A program made the position numbers and the translations under genes. From positions 89,408 to 153,407 of the forward strand of contig JAPLOU010000053.1 of NCBI GenBank assembly GCA_026400535.1: a DNA stretch of 64,000 nt. The letters run 5' to 3'. Of the stretch, positions 1 through 9,591 are shown one piece after another. The notes beneath the pieces are model-generated. The model made no database searches. It saw nothing but the letters and a program-made list of their open reading frames with translations, and had not been told where the DNA came from. This stretch comes from Hyphomicrobiales bacterium (GTDB taxonomy: Bacteria > Pseudomonadota > Alphaproteobacteria > Rhizobiales > Beijerinckiaceae). Position 1 is the first letter of the stretch; each line of letters starts with the position of its first letter.

Positions 1-546
1 TCACCTGAGCCTCGCCTGCCGCTCCTCCGGCCATGCCGAAGCCGCGCAACCTTGTGGGCAGCATGATGCTGAACGCCATGAGGCCCGGCAGGCCGCTGAT
101 GACAGCATCGAGGGCGCCAGGCAGAGGCAGACGGCGGTGTGCCCCTCGATCTGTCGTGCTGGCCGTCCGCCAGCCGGTAAGCGCCAGCAATGCGGTTCAG
201 ACTTTCGGTCAGCCGCCTCGCCCCGCCGCGCATCATTGCCGCCCGACTGAAGGGTCAGCACGCGGGTGTCCTGGCCGATCGCCTCCGGCATCCCGCGCAG
301 CATGCCCCCGGGGTGTCGCCCGCAATACGGGTCTTCGCTACCTTGGCCCTGCAGCCCTGCGTAGCCAGCACTTGCTGGAACTGCGGCAGAAACGCCTGCG
401 AACGTGGCCGCCATCTGCCGTTGCTCCGCGCCCCTGGCCTTTGGTCTTGCCGGTGCCAAGCGCCACAACCTTGGCGGCAGTTGCGCCAAACGTCACACAT
501 GCGCAAGGCAAGGCCAGAGCAGCAGCGCGGCCCGTGATCGACGTCC
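1..546. other. Unassigned stretch downstream of glyA, possibly a decayed gene
   Basis: I recognise no intact gene here. Several overlapping open frames exist on both strands, none with a start, ribosome-binding site and recognisable product together. On the minus strand, positions 1-190 give a plausible hydrophobic stretch (DAVISGLPGLMAFSIMLP) in one frame, while the open part of 255-574 lies in others. That would fit a gene broken by frameshifts that continues beyond the window edge, but high-GC DNA also gives long chance frames. No terminator-like hairpin with a T-run is visible after glyA. Confidence 0.3.
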
Positions 547-1848
547 TTATGCGTAGATGGGGAACCGCCTGCAAAGCTCGGTCGCCTTGACCTTCACCGC
601 GGACTCGACCGCCGCATTGCCGGGCTCGCCGTTCGCGGCCAGCCCGTCGAGCACTTCGGCAATCAACTCACCGACGCGCTTGAATTCGGCCACGCCAAAC
701 CCGCGCGAGGTGGCGGCGGGCGTGCCAAGCCTGATGCCGGACGTGATCGTCGGCTTTTCGGTATCGAAGGGCACGCCATTCTTGTTGCAGGTGATGTGGG
801 CACGGCCCAGCGCCGCTTCCGCGATCTTGCCGTTGAGCTTCTTGCCGCGCAGGTCGACCAGCATGAGATGGTTGTCGGTGCCGCCGGTCGTGAGGTCGAA
901 CCCCTTGCTCGTCAGCGTCTCGGCCAGCGCCTTCGCGTTCTCGACCACCGCGCGGGCGTAAAGCTTGAACTCCGGTTGCAGCGCCTCGTGGAAGGCGACG
1001 GCCTTGGCCGCGATGACGTGCATCAGCGGCCCGCCCTGCAAGCCCGGGAAGATCGCCGAGTTGAACGTCTTGGCCAGCGCCTCGTCATTGGTCAGAATCA
1101 TGCCGCCGCGCGGCCCGCGCAGCGTCTTGTGGGTGGTCGTGGTCGCGACATGGGCATGGGGGAAGGGTGAGGGATGGACGCCGCCGGCCACCAGCCCCGC
1201 GAAATGCGCCATGTCGACCAACAGGATAGCCCCCACCTTGTCGGCGATCTCGCGGAAGCGGGCAAAGTCCCAGTGCCGTGGATAGGCCGAGCCGCCCGCG
1301 ATGATCACCTTTGGCCGGCTTTCCTCTGCCAGCCGCTCGACCGCGTCCATGTCAATGCGCTGATCGACGACGCAGACGCCGTAGTGGACAGGCTTGAACC
1401 ACTTGCCGCTCATATTGGGCGGCGCGCCGTGCGTCAGGTGGCCGCCGGCGGCGAGATCCAGCCCCATGAAGGTGTCGCCGGGCCGCATCAGCGCCATGAA
1501 CACGGCCTGATTAGCCTGGCTGCCCGAATTCGGCTGGACATTGGCGAAACCGCAATCGAACAGGCGGCAGGCACGATCGATCGCAAGCTTCTCGGCGATG
1601 TCGACATACTGGCAGCCGCCATAATAGCGCTTGCCGGCATAGCCCTCGGCATATTTGTTCGTCATCACCGAGCCCTGCGCTTCAAGCACGGCGCGGGAGA
1701 CGATGTTCTCGGAGGCGATCAGCTCGATTTCATCACGCTGACGACCGAGCTCGAGGTCGATGGCGCGCGCCAGCTCCGGATCCTGCGCGCTGAGTGGCGC
1801 AGAAAAGAAGGAATTGGACAATTGTCCGGCGGCTGCTTCGCGGCTCAT
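547..1848 (-). CDS. glyA: Serine hydroxymethyltransferase
   Basis: This PLP enzyme of 433 residues interconverts serine and glycine, passing a one-carbon unit to tetrahydrofolate in the cytoplasm. The family hallmarks are present: the N-terminal stretch IELIASEN, the glycine-rich YAGKRYYGG segment, and the PLP lysine in [14 protein letters not shown] at about residue 241. The length is normal for GlyA. I chose the ATG at 1848 because GGAGATG lies just upstream and the protein then begins MSREAAAG; the frame stays open to 1914 without a better start. The stop is TAA at 547-549. In many Hyphomicrobiales glyA leads an nrdR-ribD run, but nothing recognisable follows it here. Identification is secure. 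Confidence 0.97.
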   Translation of the reverse strand: MSREAAAGQLSNSFFSAPLSAQDPELARAIDLELGRQRDEIELIASENIVSRAVLEAQGSVMTNKYAEGYAGKRYYGGCQYVDIAEKLAIDRACRLFDCGFANVQPNSGSQANQAVFMALMRPGDTFMGLDLAAGGHLTHGAPPNMSGKWFKPVHYGVCVVDQRIDMDAVERLAEESRPKVIIAGGSAYPRHWDFARFREIADKVGAILLVDMAHFAGLVAGGVHPSPFPHAHVATTTTHKTLRGPRGGMILTNDEALAKTFNSAIFPGLQGGPLMHVIAAKAVAFHEALQPEFKLYARAVVENAKALAETLTSKGFDLTTGGTDNHLMLVDLRGKKLNGKIAEAALGRAHITCNKNGVPFDTEKPTITSGIRLGTPAATSRGFGVAEFKRVGELIAEVLDGLAANGEPGNAAVESAVKVKATELCRRFPIYA

Positions 1849-1935
1849 GTCGACATCTCCAGTGGCAGGCCCGGGGCGATCTGCCTTGATCCGAACCTGA
1901 TGCCGACGCGCCATAGCATGCAGTGCAGCATGGAG

Positions 1936-2540
1936 TCACGGCTGGGACAAGCGCGAATGGCCGCATCCTGCCCAGGCCAGCGGCGCTTCGGCCACGATCC
2001 GGCTGTCGAGGACCAGGTCGTCCCGCGATCCGATCAGCCAGAGCCGGTCCAGCGTGATGTCCGCAAACGTAGTCTGCCAGCGGGCGGCGATCAGCCCGGC
2101 CAGCCAGGCGGTTTCGCCCGCATCGAGATGATCGGTCAGGTTGAAATGCCAGCGAGGAAGAGCCGCGTTGGCGGCCTCCCGAAAGCGCGCTGCACGGCAT
2201 CGAAAGCCGGTCCATCGGCACGTTCCTCGGGGTAGAGGCGCACAGAGGGCCGGCCAAGGTTGATGTTGCCGGAGAACAGTCCTCGGGCCGCAACCCGGAT
2301 CGGACCGATGCCGCGGCAGGCGGCCCTGGATGCCGGCGTGATCGCATCCGCATCGAGCAAGCCGCACAGGGTTGCGTGCAGCATCGCCCGTCGTTTGGGC
2401 AGGATGTCCCACGCGATCTTGCCTTTGAGAGGACCATTCCGGAGGTCATCCAGCCGGCGCGTCCATGCGGCCGACGCCTCCAGCGCCTCGGCGTCCAGCG
2501 GCGCGGCTAAGGAGAACGGCTCGGGCGGTGTCCCATTTCG
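1936..2540 (-). pseudogene. Frameshifted 2'-5' RNA ligase-like (2H phosphoesterase) protein
   Basis: Two minus-strand frames together read like one protein. The upstream frame (2384 and above) gives LRNGPLKGKIAWD, LHATLCGL and LFSGNINLGR. It runs to LFLAGI at about 2146, then hits a stop. The next frame continues with FNLTDHLDAGETAWLAGLI and ITLDRLWLIGSRDDL. Adding one base near 2141-2148 would join them into LFLAGIFNLTDHLD. The two H-x-T-like motifs (HAT and HFNLT) suggest the 2H phosphoesterase fold. A third open stretch, 2507-2704, has coding-like third positions and may be the N-terminus after another shift. The gene lies between glyA and bamE. A sequencing error at one base cannot be excluded. 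The family assignment is tentative. Confidence 0.55.
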
Positions 2541-2758
2541 TCGTCCCGCCCCGGCGGGCGGGCGATCACATCCGGGTGGGCGGGGGCGACGAGCGGCCGA
2601 TGCGCCAGCCGACAGGCCTCGTCGAGCCGCAAGCGGCGGCCGGCAACGAAGGGCGTCGCCGCTCTGCGATAGCCAAGCACGGCATCGCTGGCGAAGCGGG
2701 TCACCGCTTGCGCCGCCCGTCTCGCCGTGGCCCTGCCATGGGCTGCGCGCCTTGCCGG

Positions 2759-3262
2759 TCAGGTCGAGAGCGGATTGAAGCGGGTCACGCCGCGGAAGAG
2801 GTTGCGCAGGAAGCTCTGCTCCTCGCCGCCGGTCGGGGTCACGCGGTTTATGAAGTCGAAAATCACGCCGTCCTTCAGGCCCCAGTTGGCGATCGTCTCC
2901 ACCTTGAAGCCCGTGTTGAACGACACAGCGATGACGTTCTGATCCACGATCTGCGGGGACTGGAACTGGAACGTCCGCCTTGTCTTCTGGCTCACATAGT
3001 AGAATGTCCTGTTGCCCACCGTCGACGTGGTCGAGGGTGTGCCCAACGTCTGCAATACCTGCTGGACATCCATGCCGGGCTTGATCTTCGCGATCGCCTC
3101 CTGGTCCATCACGAAGCCGCGATGGATTTCTTCATTGAGGCCCGCCGAAGTCGGCAGGGTGAAACCGAAATTGTCGGCTCCTCCGGAACCGCAACCTGCA
3201 AGCATCAGGGGGATTGTCACGCTGGCGAGGAAAAGGCGATACGAACGGGCCAAATTGGGCAT
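2759..3262 (-). CDS. bamE: Outer membrane assembly lipoprotein BamE (SmpA/OmlA family)
   Basis: This 167-residue lipoprotein is predicted to be a small subunit of the BAM machine that inserts beta-barrel proteins into the outer membrane. The N-terminus is a signal peptide ending in a lipobox, LAGC, with the lipidated cysteine at residue 24. The SmpA/OmlA domain follows: IKPGMDVQQVLQTLGTPS at about 60-77 and the strand-rich FYYVSQKTRRTFQFQ. The gene is divergent from the bc1-complex chaperone gene at 3384, an arrangement I know from other Hyphomicrobiales. The roughly 120 bp between them should hold both promoters. Confidence 0.92.
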   Translation of the reverse strand: MPNLARSYRLFLASVTIPLMLAGCGSGGADNFGFTLPTSAGLNEEIHRGFVMDQEAIAKIKPGMDVQQVLQTLGTPSTTSTVGNRTFYYVSQKTRRTFQFQSPQIVDQNVIAVSFNTGFKVETIANWGLKDGVIFDFINRVTPTGGEEQSFLRNLFRGVTRFNPLST

Positions 3263-3383
3263 CGGAATTTCCGGTCCATCCAGTTGGGCAGCGGCACAAG
3301 TGTCGCGTTGCCGTGAGATCGGTTTTTGGCGTAACGCCAGCTTCAGGCATTTGCAAGGCAGACCGAAAGGCCTTTGATCCGAT

Positions 3384-3902
3384 ATGATTTTTGGGTTGTT
3401 CAGGAAAGACCCGCGCCGGGAGGTGGTTCAGGCGCTCTATGCCCGGTCAGCCGAGGCCTCGCGCGCGCCGTGGCTCTACACCGTCGCTGCCATCCCCGAC
3501 ACGGTCGAGGGCCGGATTGAGGCGCTCACCTTGCACGCGCTTTTGGTGATGCGGCGGCTGAAGGAGCTGCCGTCGCCCGGCCCCGAGGTCGCCCAGGATT
3601 ATGTCGACGCCCTGTTTTTGCACATCGACCACGGTCTTCGTGAGCTTGGCGTCGGTGACACCACCATTCCCAAGCGCATGAAGAAGATCGCCCAAGGCTT
3701 TTATGGCCGCGTGCAGGCCTATGCCGCGCCGATCGACGCCTCGGATGCGGAAATGCTCTCGGCTGCCCTCGTCAGGAACATTCCAGCCGTTGCAGCGGAG
3801 CCGTTGGCGGCCTATGTGCTGGCTAGCGGTCGGCGCCTCTCTGGCTGGTCGCTGGATGATGTCCTGACCCGCCAGGATCTGTTCGTCGTACCGGTCTCGT
3901 GA
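3384..3902 (+). CDS. Ubiquinol-cytochrome c chaperone family protein
   Basis: This 172-residue protein resembles the CBP3/UQCC1-type chaperone that helps assemble cytochrome bc1. The visible signature is the central helical segment with DYVDALFLHIDHGLRELGVGD, followed by PKRMKKIAQGFYGRVQAY. There is no signal peptide or membrane segment, so it should act on the cytoplasmic side. The ATG at 3384 gives the family start MIFGLFRK. It opens the co-directional run chaperone - DUF177 - plsX - fabH - ihfA - merR, a common alphaproteobacterial order. That order supports the call as much as the sequence does. Confidence 0.85.
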   Translation: MIFGLFRKDPRREVVQALYARSAEASRAPWLYTVAAIPDTVEGRIEALTLHALLVMRRLKELPSPGPEVAQDYVDALFLHIDHGLRELGVGDTTIPKRMKKIAQGFYGRVQAYAAPIDASDAEMLSAALVRNIPAVAAEPLAAYVLASGRRLSGWSLDDVLTRQDLFVVPVS

Positions 3903-3936
3903 CGGCGGCGGCCAGAGGCAGGCGCCTGGAGGCCCG

Positions 3937-4518
3937 ATGGCAGTCGCAACCGACTTTCCGATCAGCCACGCCGTGGTGGTCGAATCGATCCCCGCCAAGG
4001 GCCGCACGGTTGTCATCGCGCCCGGCGCGGCGGAGCGCAGTGCGATCGCGCGGGCGCTGCGGATCATTGCCGTCGATGCCTTGTCTGCCGATTTCAGGCT
4101 CCAGCGTGAAGGCCATCGCGTGCGCATCAAGGGCACGCTCTCGGCGGAGGTGACGCAGGCCTGTGTCATCAGTCTTGAGCCAGTGGCCGAGTCCATTTCG
4201 GAAGACATCGAGGTGGTCTATGCGCCGAAGGAGGAAGCCGATGCGGCCATGCGGGCCGCCGGGCTGCCGCCGGATGGCGATGACGAGGCCATGCTCGAGA
4301 TGGCCGGAATTGATCTGGCCATGCTGAATGACCCCGATGCGCTGCCGGACCCGATCGAGGGCGGGAGGATCGACCTTGGCGTCCTGACCTATGAAAGCCT
4401 GGCGGTTGCGCTCGATCCATACCCGCGCAAGCCGGGGGCTGTCTTTGAAGCGCCCGCCGAACCGGAGGGCTTCGGCTCTCCGTTTGCGGTGCTGAAGTCG
4501 CTCAAGGGGAAGGGGTGA
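3937..4518 (+). CDS. DUF177 (YceD-like) domain protein
   Basis: This 193-residue acidic protein belongs to the DUF177/YceD family, whose members usually sit next to rpmF and plsX. Homologues have been linked to large-subunit rRNA stability; that is family knowledge, not visible here. Segments that fit are RRSLRI-like basic residues near 50 and LEPVAESISEDIEVVYAP at about 87-104, then LPDPIEGGRIDLGVLTYESLAVALDPYPRKPG near the C-terminus. GGAG lies 6 bases before the ATG. rpmF, which separates this gene from plsX in many bacteria, is absent from the 165-bp gap that follows. Confidence 0.85.
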   Translation: MAVATDFPISHAVVVESIPAKGRTVVIAPGAAERSAIARALRIIAVDALSADFRLQREGHRVRIKGTLSAEVTQACVISLEPVAESISEDIEVVYAPKEEADAAMRAAGLPPDGDDEAMLEMAGIDLAMLNDPDALPDPIEGGRIDLGVLTYESLAVALDPYPRKPGAVFEAPAEPEGFGSPFAVLKSLKGKG

Positions 4519-4683
4519 ATCCCGCCGCATGGCCGCGAACGCCGCGCCACGCGCCGGTGCGTTGCACAGGAATCGCCGCAGGCCGCCTTGCAGTACGCCA
4601 AACCGCGGCTATTGTGCCGCATCAATTGGGGTCAGCGCTTGGCGTCTTTGTCCGATGTGAAAGCTGACGGATCGGTCGAGGAC

Positions 4684-5742
4684 ATGTCCAAGCACGTTAC
4701 GATTTCGCTTGATGCCATGGGCGGCGACCACGGCCCGAAAGTGGTCGTTCCGGGCGCGGCGATTGCGCTGGAACGGCGCCCTGACAGCCGCTTCGTGATG
4801 TTTGGTGACGAGGCGCTGGTGCGGCCGCTGCTTGACCAGCACCCGAAACTGAAGGCGGTCACCACCTTTCACCACACTGACGTTGCCGTGAAGATGGACG
4901 ACAAGCCAAGCCAGGCCCTGCGGGCTGGCCGGTACAAGTCCTCGATGTGGAAGGCGATCGACGCCACCAAGACCGGCGAGGCCAGCGTGACGGTTTCGGC
5001 GGGCAACACGGGCGCGCTGATGGCGATGTCGAAGTTCTGCCTGAAGTCGATGGCGCATATCGAACGCCCGGCGATTGCTGCGATCTGGCCGACCGTGCGC
5101 GGCGAAAGTGTCGTGCTGGATGTTGGCGCGACAATCGGCGCGGATGCGGCCCATCTTTACGATCTGGCGATCATGGGCGCCGCCATGGCCCAGATCGTGT
5201 TTGACCTTAAGCGCCCGACCGTGGGCCTGCTCAATGTCGGCGTGGAGGAGATCAAGGGCCTCGACGCCGTGAAGGAAGCCGGTCGCATGCTGCGCGAGGC
5301 CAACCTGCCGCATCTGGACTACCGCGGCTTTGTCGAAGGCGACGACCTCGGCAAGGGCACGGTCGATGTGGTCGTGACCGAGGGCTTCACCGGCAACATC
5401 GCTCTCAAGACGGCGGAAGGCACCGCCAAGCAGATTGCCGAGTATCTGCGCGCGGCGATGGGTCGGTCGCTCATGTCGAGGATCGGCTACCTCTTCGCTA
5501 AAGGGGCCTTTGCCGCCCTCAAGGAGAAGATGGACCCGCGCAAGGTCAACGGCGGCGTGTTTCTGGGGCTTGACGGCGTCGTGATCAAGAGTCACGGCGG
5601 CACGGACGCGATCGGCTTTGCCAGCGCTGTCGAGCTTGGATATGAAATGGCGCGCTACGACCTGATGGCCAAGGTGCGTGAGATGATCGACGCAGCGCCT
5701 GCTCCCGCAGCCCCCGCTGCGAGCCCCGCTGAAACGGATTGA
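4684..5742 (+). CDS. plsX: Phosphate acyltransferase PlsX
   Basis: This 352-residue protein makes acyl-phosphate from acyl-ACP for phospholipid synthesis. Family motifs are clear: [12 protein letters not shown] at the N-terminus, [10 protein letters not shown] in the middle and [17 protein letters not shown] at about 230-247. I placed the start at the ATG at 4684 because the product then begins [15 protein letters not shown]; the frame is open back to 4588, but that extension looks nothing like the family. The stop codon overlaps a possible TTG start of fabH, so the two are probably translated together. The C-terminus ends in an Ala/Pro-rich tail, which is common. Confidence 0.96.
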   Translation: MSKHVTISLDAMGGDHGPKVVVPGAAIALERRPDSRFVMFGDEALVRPLLDQHPKLKAVTTFHHTDVAVKMDDKPSQALRAGRYKSSMWKAIDATKTGEASVTVSAGNTGALMAMSKFCLKSMAHIERPAIAAIWPTVRGESVVLDVGATIGADAAHLYDLAIMGAAMAQIVFDLKRPTVGLLNVGVEEIKGLDAVKEAGRMLREANLPHLDYRGFVEGDDLGKGTVDVVVTEGFTGNIALKTAEGTAKQIAEYLRAAMGRSLMSRIGYLFAKGAFAALKEKMDPRKVNGGVFLGLDGVVIKSHGGTDAIGFASAVELGYEMARYDLMAKVREMIDAAPAPAAPAASPAETD

Positions 5743-5762
5743 CGGCAAGGACAACAGACCAC

Positions 5763-6740
5763 GTGTCCACTTTGCGATCAGTTATACGCGGCAGCGGGAT
5801 GGCACTGCCAGACCGCATCCTGACCAACGCCGAACTGGCGACGATGGTGGACACGTCGGATGACTGGATTCGCCAGCGCACGGGCATCGAGCAGCGGCAT
5901 ATCGCTGACGAGAGCGAGACGACCTCGGTGCTTGGCACGGCTGCCGCCCGCAGGGCCCTGGCCAGTGCGGGCATTGGCGCATCCGATGTCGACCTGATCA
6001 TCTGCGCCACCTCGACGCCCGATCACACCTTTCCGGCGACCGCGACCGAGATCCAGCACGCGCTCGATATCCATCATGGCGTGGCCTTCGACGTGCAGGC
6101 GGTTTGTTCCGGCTTTGTCTTCGCGCTGGCCACGGCGGACAAGTTCCTGACCTCCGGCTCGCACAAGGTCGCGCTTGTCATCGGGGCCGAAACCTTCTCG
6201 CGTCTCCTTGACTGGAACGACCGCGGAACCTGCGTGCTGTTCGGCGATGGCGCCGGCGCGGTCGTGCTGGCTGCAGAGCAGGGTACAGGCACCATTGCGG
6301 ACCGCGGCGTCCTGCACTCCCACATCCGTTCCGAAGGGCGTTATCGCGACAAGCTCTATGTCGACGGCGGCGCCGGCTCAAACGGCAAGGTCGGCCATCT
6401 GCGGATGGAGGGCCGCGAGGTTTTCAAGCACGCGGTCATTAATCTTGCCGACACGGTGGAAGCCACGCTTGCGGCAACCGGCCTGACAGGCGCCGACATC
6501 GACTGGTTCGTGCCGCACCAGGCCAACAAGCGCATCATCGACGCCACCGCCCACAAACTCGGCGTGCCTGGATCGCGCGTGGTCTACACCGTGCAGGACC
6601 ACGGCAACACCTCGGCAGCCTCTATCCCGCTTGCCCTCGCCACCGCCGTTGGCGACGGGCGCATCCAGCGCGGGCAGCTGGTGCTGGTCGAGGCGATGGG
6701 CGGCGGCTTTACCTGGGGCTCCGCGCTGATCCGCTGGTGA
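5763..6740 (+). CDS. fabH: 3-oxoacyl-ACP synthase III
   Basis: FabH condenses acetyl-CoA with malonyl-ACP to start fatty-acid synthesis. The catalytic triad is visible: Cys in AVCSGF at about residue 115, His in [11 protein letters not shown], and Asn in DHGNTSAAS. The length of 325 residues is normal. The frame opens with TTG at 5739 inside the plsX stop, but the GTG at 5763 gives the conserved beginning [11 protein letters not shown] and has AAGGA 12 bases upstream, so I prefer it. The gene is directly downstream of plsX and forms a lipid-synthesis pair with it. Confidence 0.96.
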   Translation: MSTLRSVIRGSGMALPDRILTNAELATMVDTSDDWIRQRTGIEQRHIADESETTSVLGTAAARRALASAGIGASDVDLIICATSTPDHTFPATATEIQHALDIHHGVAFDVQAVCSGFVFALATADKFLTSGSHKVALVIGAETFSRLLDWNDRGTCVLFGDGAGAVVLAAEQGTGTIADRGVLHSHIRSEGRYRDKLYVDGGAGSNGKVGHLRMEGREVFKHAVINLADTVEATLAATGLTGADIDWFVPHQANKRIIDATAHKLGVPGSRVVYTVQDHGNTSAASIPLALATAVGDGRIQRGQLVLVEAMGGGFTWGSALIRW

Positions 6741-6792
6741 CGCGCCGGCCATGCGCCGCGCACAGGCAAAAAGCGCAATCGCATCAAGAGGA

Positions 6793-6821
6793 TTGACCCT
6801 GCCGCCTCAACCACTTTAGGA
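6793..6821 (+). promoter_or_regulatory. Possible sigma-70 promoter for ihfA-merR
   Basis: TTGACC at 6793-6798 is followed by 17 bases and TTAGGA. The -35 box is good and the -10 box weak. It lies in the AT-richer gap between fabH and ihfA, about 60 bases before the ihfA start. Confidence 0.35.
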
Positions 6822-6882
6822 TTTGGTTGAATCAGTTTCTGAGCAGTCGCGGCTGTGAACGGTGCAGCACTGGAGTGGCCAA

Positions 6883-7197
6883 ATGGCGGGCGAGACCATC
6901 ACACGCGCCGATCTGAGTGAGGCAGTCTATCAGAAAATCGGGTTGTCCCGCGCCGAATCGGCGGCCCTTGTCGAAACGGTCCTATCCGAGATCAGTGACT
7001 GCATCCTGCGCGGCGAGAACGTCAAATTGTCGTCCTTCGGCTCGTTCATCGTGCGGAAAAAGGGCCTGCGGGTCGGGCGCAATCCCAAGACAGGGGTCGA
7101 GGTTCCGATCAAGCCAAGGCTGGTGATGGTGTTCAAGCCGTCCAATGTCATGAAAGCGCGCGTCAACGGTGAATCGATCGAGGGCCTTGTCGATTGA
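6883..7197 (+). CDS. ihfA: Integration host factor subunit alpha
   Basis: This 104-residue DNA-bending protein pairs with IHF-beta to fold DNA at promoters, origins and recombination sites. The HU/IHF fold is plain: [20 protein letters not shown], followed by the variable arm and [15 protein letters not shown]. The start ATG at 6883 follows GGAG at 6872-6875. The frame is open a little further up, but [11 protein letters not shown] is the standard IHF-alpha beginning. Its place between fabH and a MerR regulator is typical of the order. Confidence 0.95.
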   Translation: MAGETITRADLSEAVYQKIGLSRAESAALVETVLSEISDCILRGENVKLSSFGSFIVRKKGLRVGRNPKTGVEVPIKPRLVMVFKPSNVMKARVNGESIEGLVD

Positions 7198-7229
7198 CAT
7201 TCGGGACGGCGATGGAAGCGGGTGAGCAG

Positions 7230-7757
7230 ATGGCCGACAAGAGTCCGGACGCGTTTCGCACCATCAGCGAGGTCGCGGACGATCTTGACCTGCCCCAGCA
7301 TGTGCTCCGCTTCTGGGAAACGCGCTTCACCCAGATCAAGCCCCTGAAGCGCGGCGGCGGCCGTCGCTACTATCGGCCCGATGATGTCGTGCTGATCACC
7401 GGCCTCAAGACGCTTCTGTACGGGCAGGGCTACACCATCAAGGGCGTGCAGCGCATCCTGAAGGAACAGGGCGTGCGCGCCGTGCAGGCCGTCGGACGTG
7501 GCGGCGCGTTGCCCGCCGCCGCAGGCGCTGTCACGCGGTCCGAACCGCCGCCGTTCCCTGGTGCGCTTGAGGTGGACCACGGGGAGGACCGCGCAACGCC
7601 GGGTCAGGGTGCGCCACTGGCGGCGACTTCCCCGCCGCGCCCCACTGCGGCAGCCCCCGGCGACAGCGCCGCAGACCTGCTCCGGGCCGCACTGACGGAC
7701 ATCTCGGCCGCACGCAGTGACCTGGCCCGCGTCCTCGGCAAGCGCTCGGCTTCTTGA
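7230..7757 (+). CDS. MerR family transcriptional regulator
   Basis: This regulator has about 175 residues. The N-terminal winged helix reads [22 protein letters not shown], then [13 protein letters not shown] and [20 protein letters not shown]. The C-terminal half is Ala/Pro-rich and low in complexity up to LARVLGKRS. No metal-binding cysteines are present, so it is not a classic metal sensor. The gene overlaps the ihfA stop if the TTG at 7194 is used; I prefer the ATG at 7230, which gives the family start [11 protein letters not shown]. Its target is not evident. It is the last gene of the conserved block before the accessory island. Confidence 0.88.
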   Translation: MADKSPDAFRTISEVADDLDLPQHVLRFWETRFTQIKPLKRGGGRRYYRPDDVVLITGLKTLLYGQGYTIKGVQRILKEQGVRAVQAVGRGGALPAAAGAVTRSEPPPFPGALEVDHGEDRATPGQGAPLAATSPPRPTAAAPGDSAADLLRAALTDISAARSDLARVLGKRSAS

Positions 7758-8009
7758 GTGCAAGGCCGAGGCCGGCCCGCGCCTCCGATGCGACGCGGCG
7801 AACGGTGTCTTTTCGGCGGGTCGAACCCTGCACGACTTCCTTTGCCGAAGGCATGGCTCCGGCCTGCCGAAGAACAGATTTCGACCAAGTGACCACTCCG
7901 GACCGGTTGTATTTTCCGCCTTCGAAGCCGAGGAGGTTTCTTTCGTTCAGGTCGTATTGGCATATAATCTATTGAAATTAAATGATTTTGCCTTTCATCA
8001 GCGTGGCTC
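7758..8009. other. Left edge of the island, no gene
   Basis: About 250 bases with no supported gene. The last third (7954-8000) becomes clearly AT-rich and contains a perfect TATAAT at 7963-7968, but with no convincing -35 box and no gene starting after it. I looked here for a copy of the tRNA-Pro 3' end as an attachment repeat and did not find one. Confidence 0.5.
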
Positions 8010-8146
8010 ATGCGAGGTTTCAGCGATGGCGAAGACGGGGGCGAGACAGACGCCCATCACCTTCAGAAGCTTGCCGATGGTCCGCTCGTGATGGTTGATG
8101 CCGTAGCACTCGGTGATCACCCGCTGCAGGTCGATCCTGCGCCGGC
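8010..8146 (-). mobile_element. Fragment of an IS630-type transposase
   Basis: The minus strand encodes RRRIDLQRVITECYG, then NHHERTIGKLLKVMGV. This matches the winged-helix DNA-binding part of IS630/Tc1-type transposases, where a conserved W/R-x-I/V-D-L motif precedes a short helix and a K-L-G-type end. Only about 45 residues remain; the catalytic DDE domain is missing. The fragment stops at the point where an IS110-like fragment begins on the other strand, so the region is a junction of two broken elements. Confidence 0.5.
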
Positions 8147-8457
8147 CAGGCGTCTGGCCGATTACGGCAGCCGCCATCAAGGCGCTCGTCCCGGACGTCG
8201 CTGGCTTCACGTCCACCCACCACTTCGCGGCCTGGATCGGCCTTGCACCGAAGCCGCTCTCAAGCGGAGGCAGGGTGCGCAAGGGCGCGAGCGGACCGAA
8301 ATGGCTGGTCGGGGTGCTGGCGAGGCGCCCGGCCAAGGTCGTGGCAGTGGCGCTGGCGAACACGATGGCGCTGATCATCATCGCGCTTCTGACCAAGAGC
8401 GTTGACCATCGAAAGCCCGAATCGACCACAGCCATCCAGCCGATCCGAGCCGCTTGA
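8140..8457 (+). mobile_element. Fragment of an IS110-family transposase (C-terminal domain)
   Basis: The plus strand reads RPGVWPITAAAIKALVPDV, then THHFAAWIGLAPKPLSSGG and VALANTMALIIIALL. This is the Transposase_20 domain of IS110-family recombinases: the helix-hairpin-helix P-G-V-G-P-x-T-A, the F-x-x-W-x-G-L-x-P motif and the S-S-G-G motif. The N-terminal DEDD catalytic half is absent, and the glycine in the first motif is replaced by W. It is a dead remnant of about 105 residues that ends in a stop near 8457. Confidence 0.7.
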
Positions 8458-8760
8458 GACGACACAGGACCAACAGGCTTCCGGCGCAGTCAACCGCAGC
8501 GCGCCGAAAGGACCAAGGTGCACGATGATGGCGATGACCAAACGGGCCGAACCCTAGCCCGAGACAAGCTGATTCAACCAGCGCACCCTCAAGTGCGCGC
8601 CGTTCTTTGGCTCCCCGCGACGCGGGCTCAATCGAGGCCAGCGGCCACGGGTACCGTGTCGAAAGGCCGGATATATGGGCTCACCCCTCCCGAAGGACTA
8701 AGTCTCAGTTTCATCCTTGGTCCGAAGGGGTCGTTGCATAGATGGAGTAAATGCGGTTGC
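8458..8760. other. Spacer between IS remnants and the porin-like gene
   Basis: No coding signal. Open frames here continue only by chance into 8761-9147 on the plus strand, opposite the porin-like gene. I recognise no terminal inverted repeats that would mark an IS end. Confidence 0.4.
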
Positions 8761-9591
8761 CTATGTCGGGAACAGGAAGGTCAGGCCGGCGCGTGCACCG
8801 AAGCCCTTAGGGCCGCCATTGGGACTGACTGCATAATAGCGCACGCCTGCGAAAAGACTGACAGGCTGATTGCCAATCTTCACCAGTTTGGCAACCGATA
8901 CGTTGACCGGAACGGTCAGCTTCTTGGACTGCCAGTTATAGGTCGACTCTGTATTGACCGAGAAGGTCCACTTGTCAGCTGTCGTGTAGGAAATGAACGG
9001 CTGAACAAATGTCAGATTTACATTGGCAGAATTGGATCGTGTTTCGGCAAAAGACCACAGATGGTTGGCAAGGGCACCGACTGTCCAGCCACCGGTCTGC
9101 TTCAGGGCGACGATTGTAGGACCGGCGCTCCATTGGCTGGTCGATAACAGCTTATCGCTGCCGGTTGGTAGAATGAAGACGGGGCCGACGCCCCAGACAA
9201 TGCCATTTGCACTCGGCTGCGAGGGCGAGAAGAAGAAGCTTTGGGTAATGTCGCCAACGCCCGACTGATCACCGGAGCCAGGGAATATCCGGGACTGGGA
9301 GACAAGCGGCAGAATGGTGCGTGAAATCAGATTCCATTCAGAATTCAGCTTTATTGGAACGACAGGCTGAATATTGAGAGTGAATTTCTGGCCTTTGTCG
9401 AGCACGCCAATACGCCCGTCATAATTGAACTGCAATGGCACGCTGATCAGGGCTGCAACGGGATTACTCAGTTTCTTGGCAAGTTCCGCGTCGTCGTCGG
9501 ACTGTGCATGGGCTACGGTTGAGCTGATCACACAGAGGGAAAACAAAACAGCTGAATACTTGATAGCGCAAGAAAAATTTGGCATCGGCAT
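8761..9591 (-). CDS. Outer-membrane beta-barrel transporter-like protein (MetA-pathway of phenol degradation type)
   Basis: This 276-residue protein starts with a signal peptide (YSAVLFSLCVISSTVAHA, then a cleavage site near residue 29). The mature part alternates short polar and hydrophobic strands, as in a beta-barrel: VPLQFNYDGRIG, FTLNIQPVVPI, GVGPVFILPTG and LANHLWSFA, with a C-terminal strand LTFLFP. Proteins of this type are usually annotated only as transporter. The start at 9591 has AAGAGG seven bases upstream. It is the first gene of the island after the IS scraps. Its neighbours (sulfatase, FGE, permease) suggest uptake of an organic sulfate, but that is inference. Confidence 0.7.
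   Translation of the reverse strand: MPMPNFSCAIKYSAVLFSLCVISSTVAHAQSDDDAELAKKLSNPVAALISVPLQFNYDGRIGVLDKGQKFTLNIQPVVPIKLNSEWNLISRTILPLVSQSRIFPGSGDQSGVGDITQSFFFSPSQPSANGIVWGVGPVFILPTGSDKLLSTSQWSAGPTIVALKQTGGWTVGALANHLWSFAETRSNSANVNLTFVQPFISYTTADKWTFSVNTESTYNWQSKKLTVPVNVSVAKLVKIGNQPVSLFAGVRYYAVSPNGGPKGFGARAGLTFLFPT

Noticed and set aside
1..546. A tripartite transporter or other binding-protein gene in the first 540 bases
   Set aside because: I tried to fit the fragments to a known family and could not do so convincingly in any frame combination.
4609..5754. A 381-codon open frame on the minus strand opposite plsX
   Set aside because: It is a shadow of plsX in GC-rich DNA: rich in His, Arg and Gln, with no family motif and no ribosome-binding site, while the plus strand is unmistakable PlsX.
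7963..7968. TATAAT box at the left edge of the island
   Set aside because: No matching -35 element and no gene starting downstream; AT-rich DNA makes such a hexamer likely by chance.
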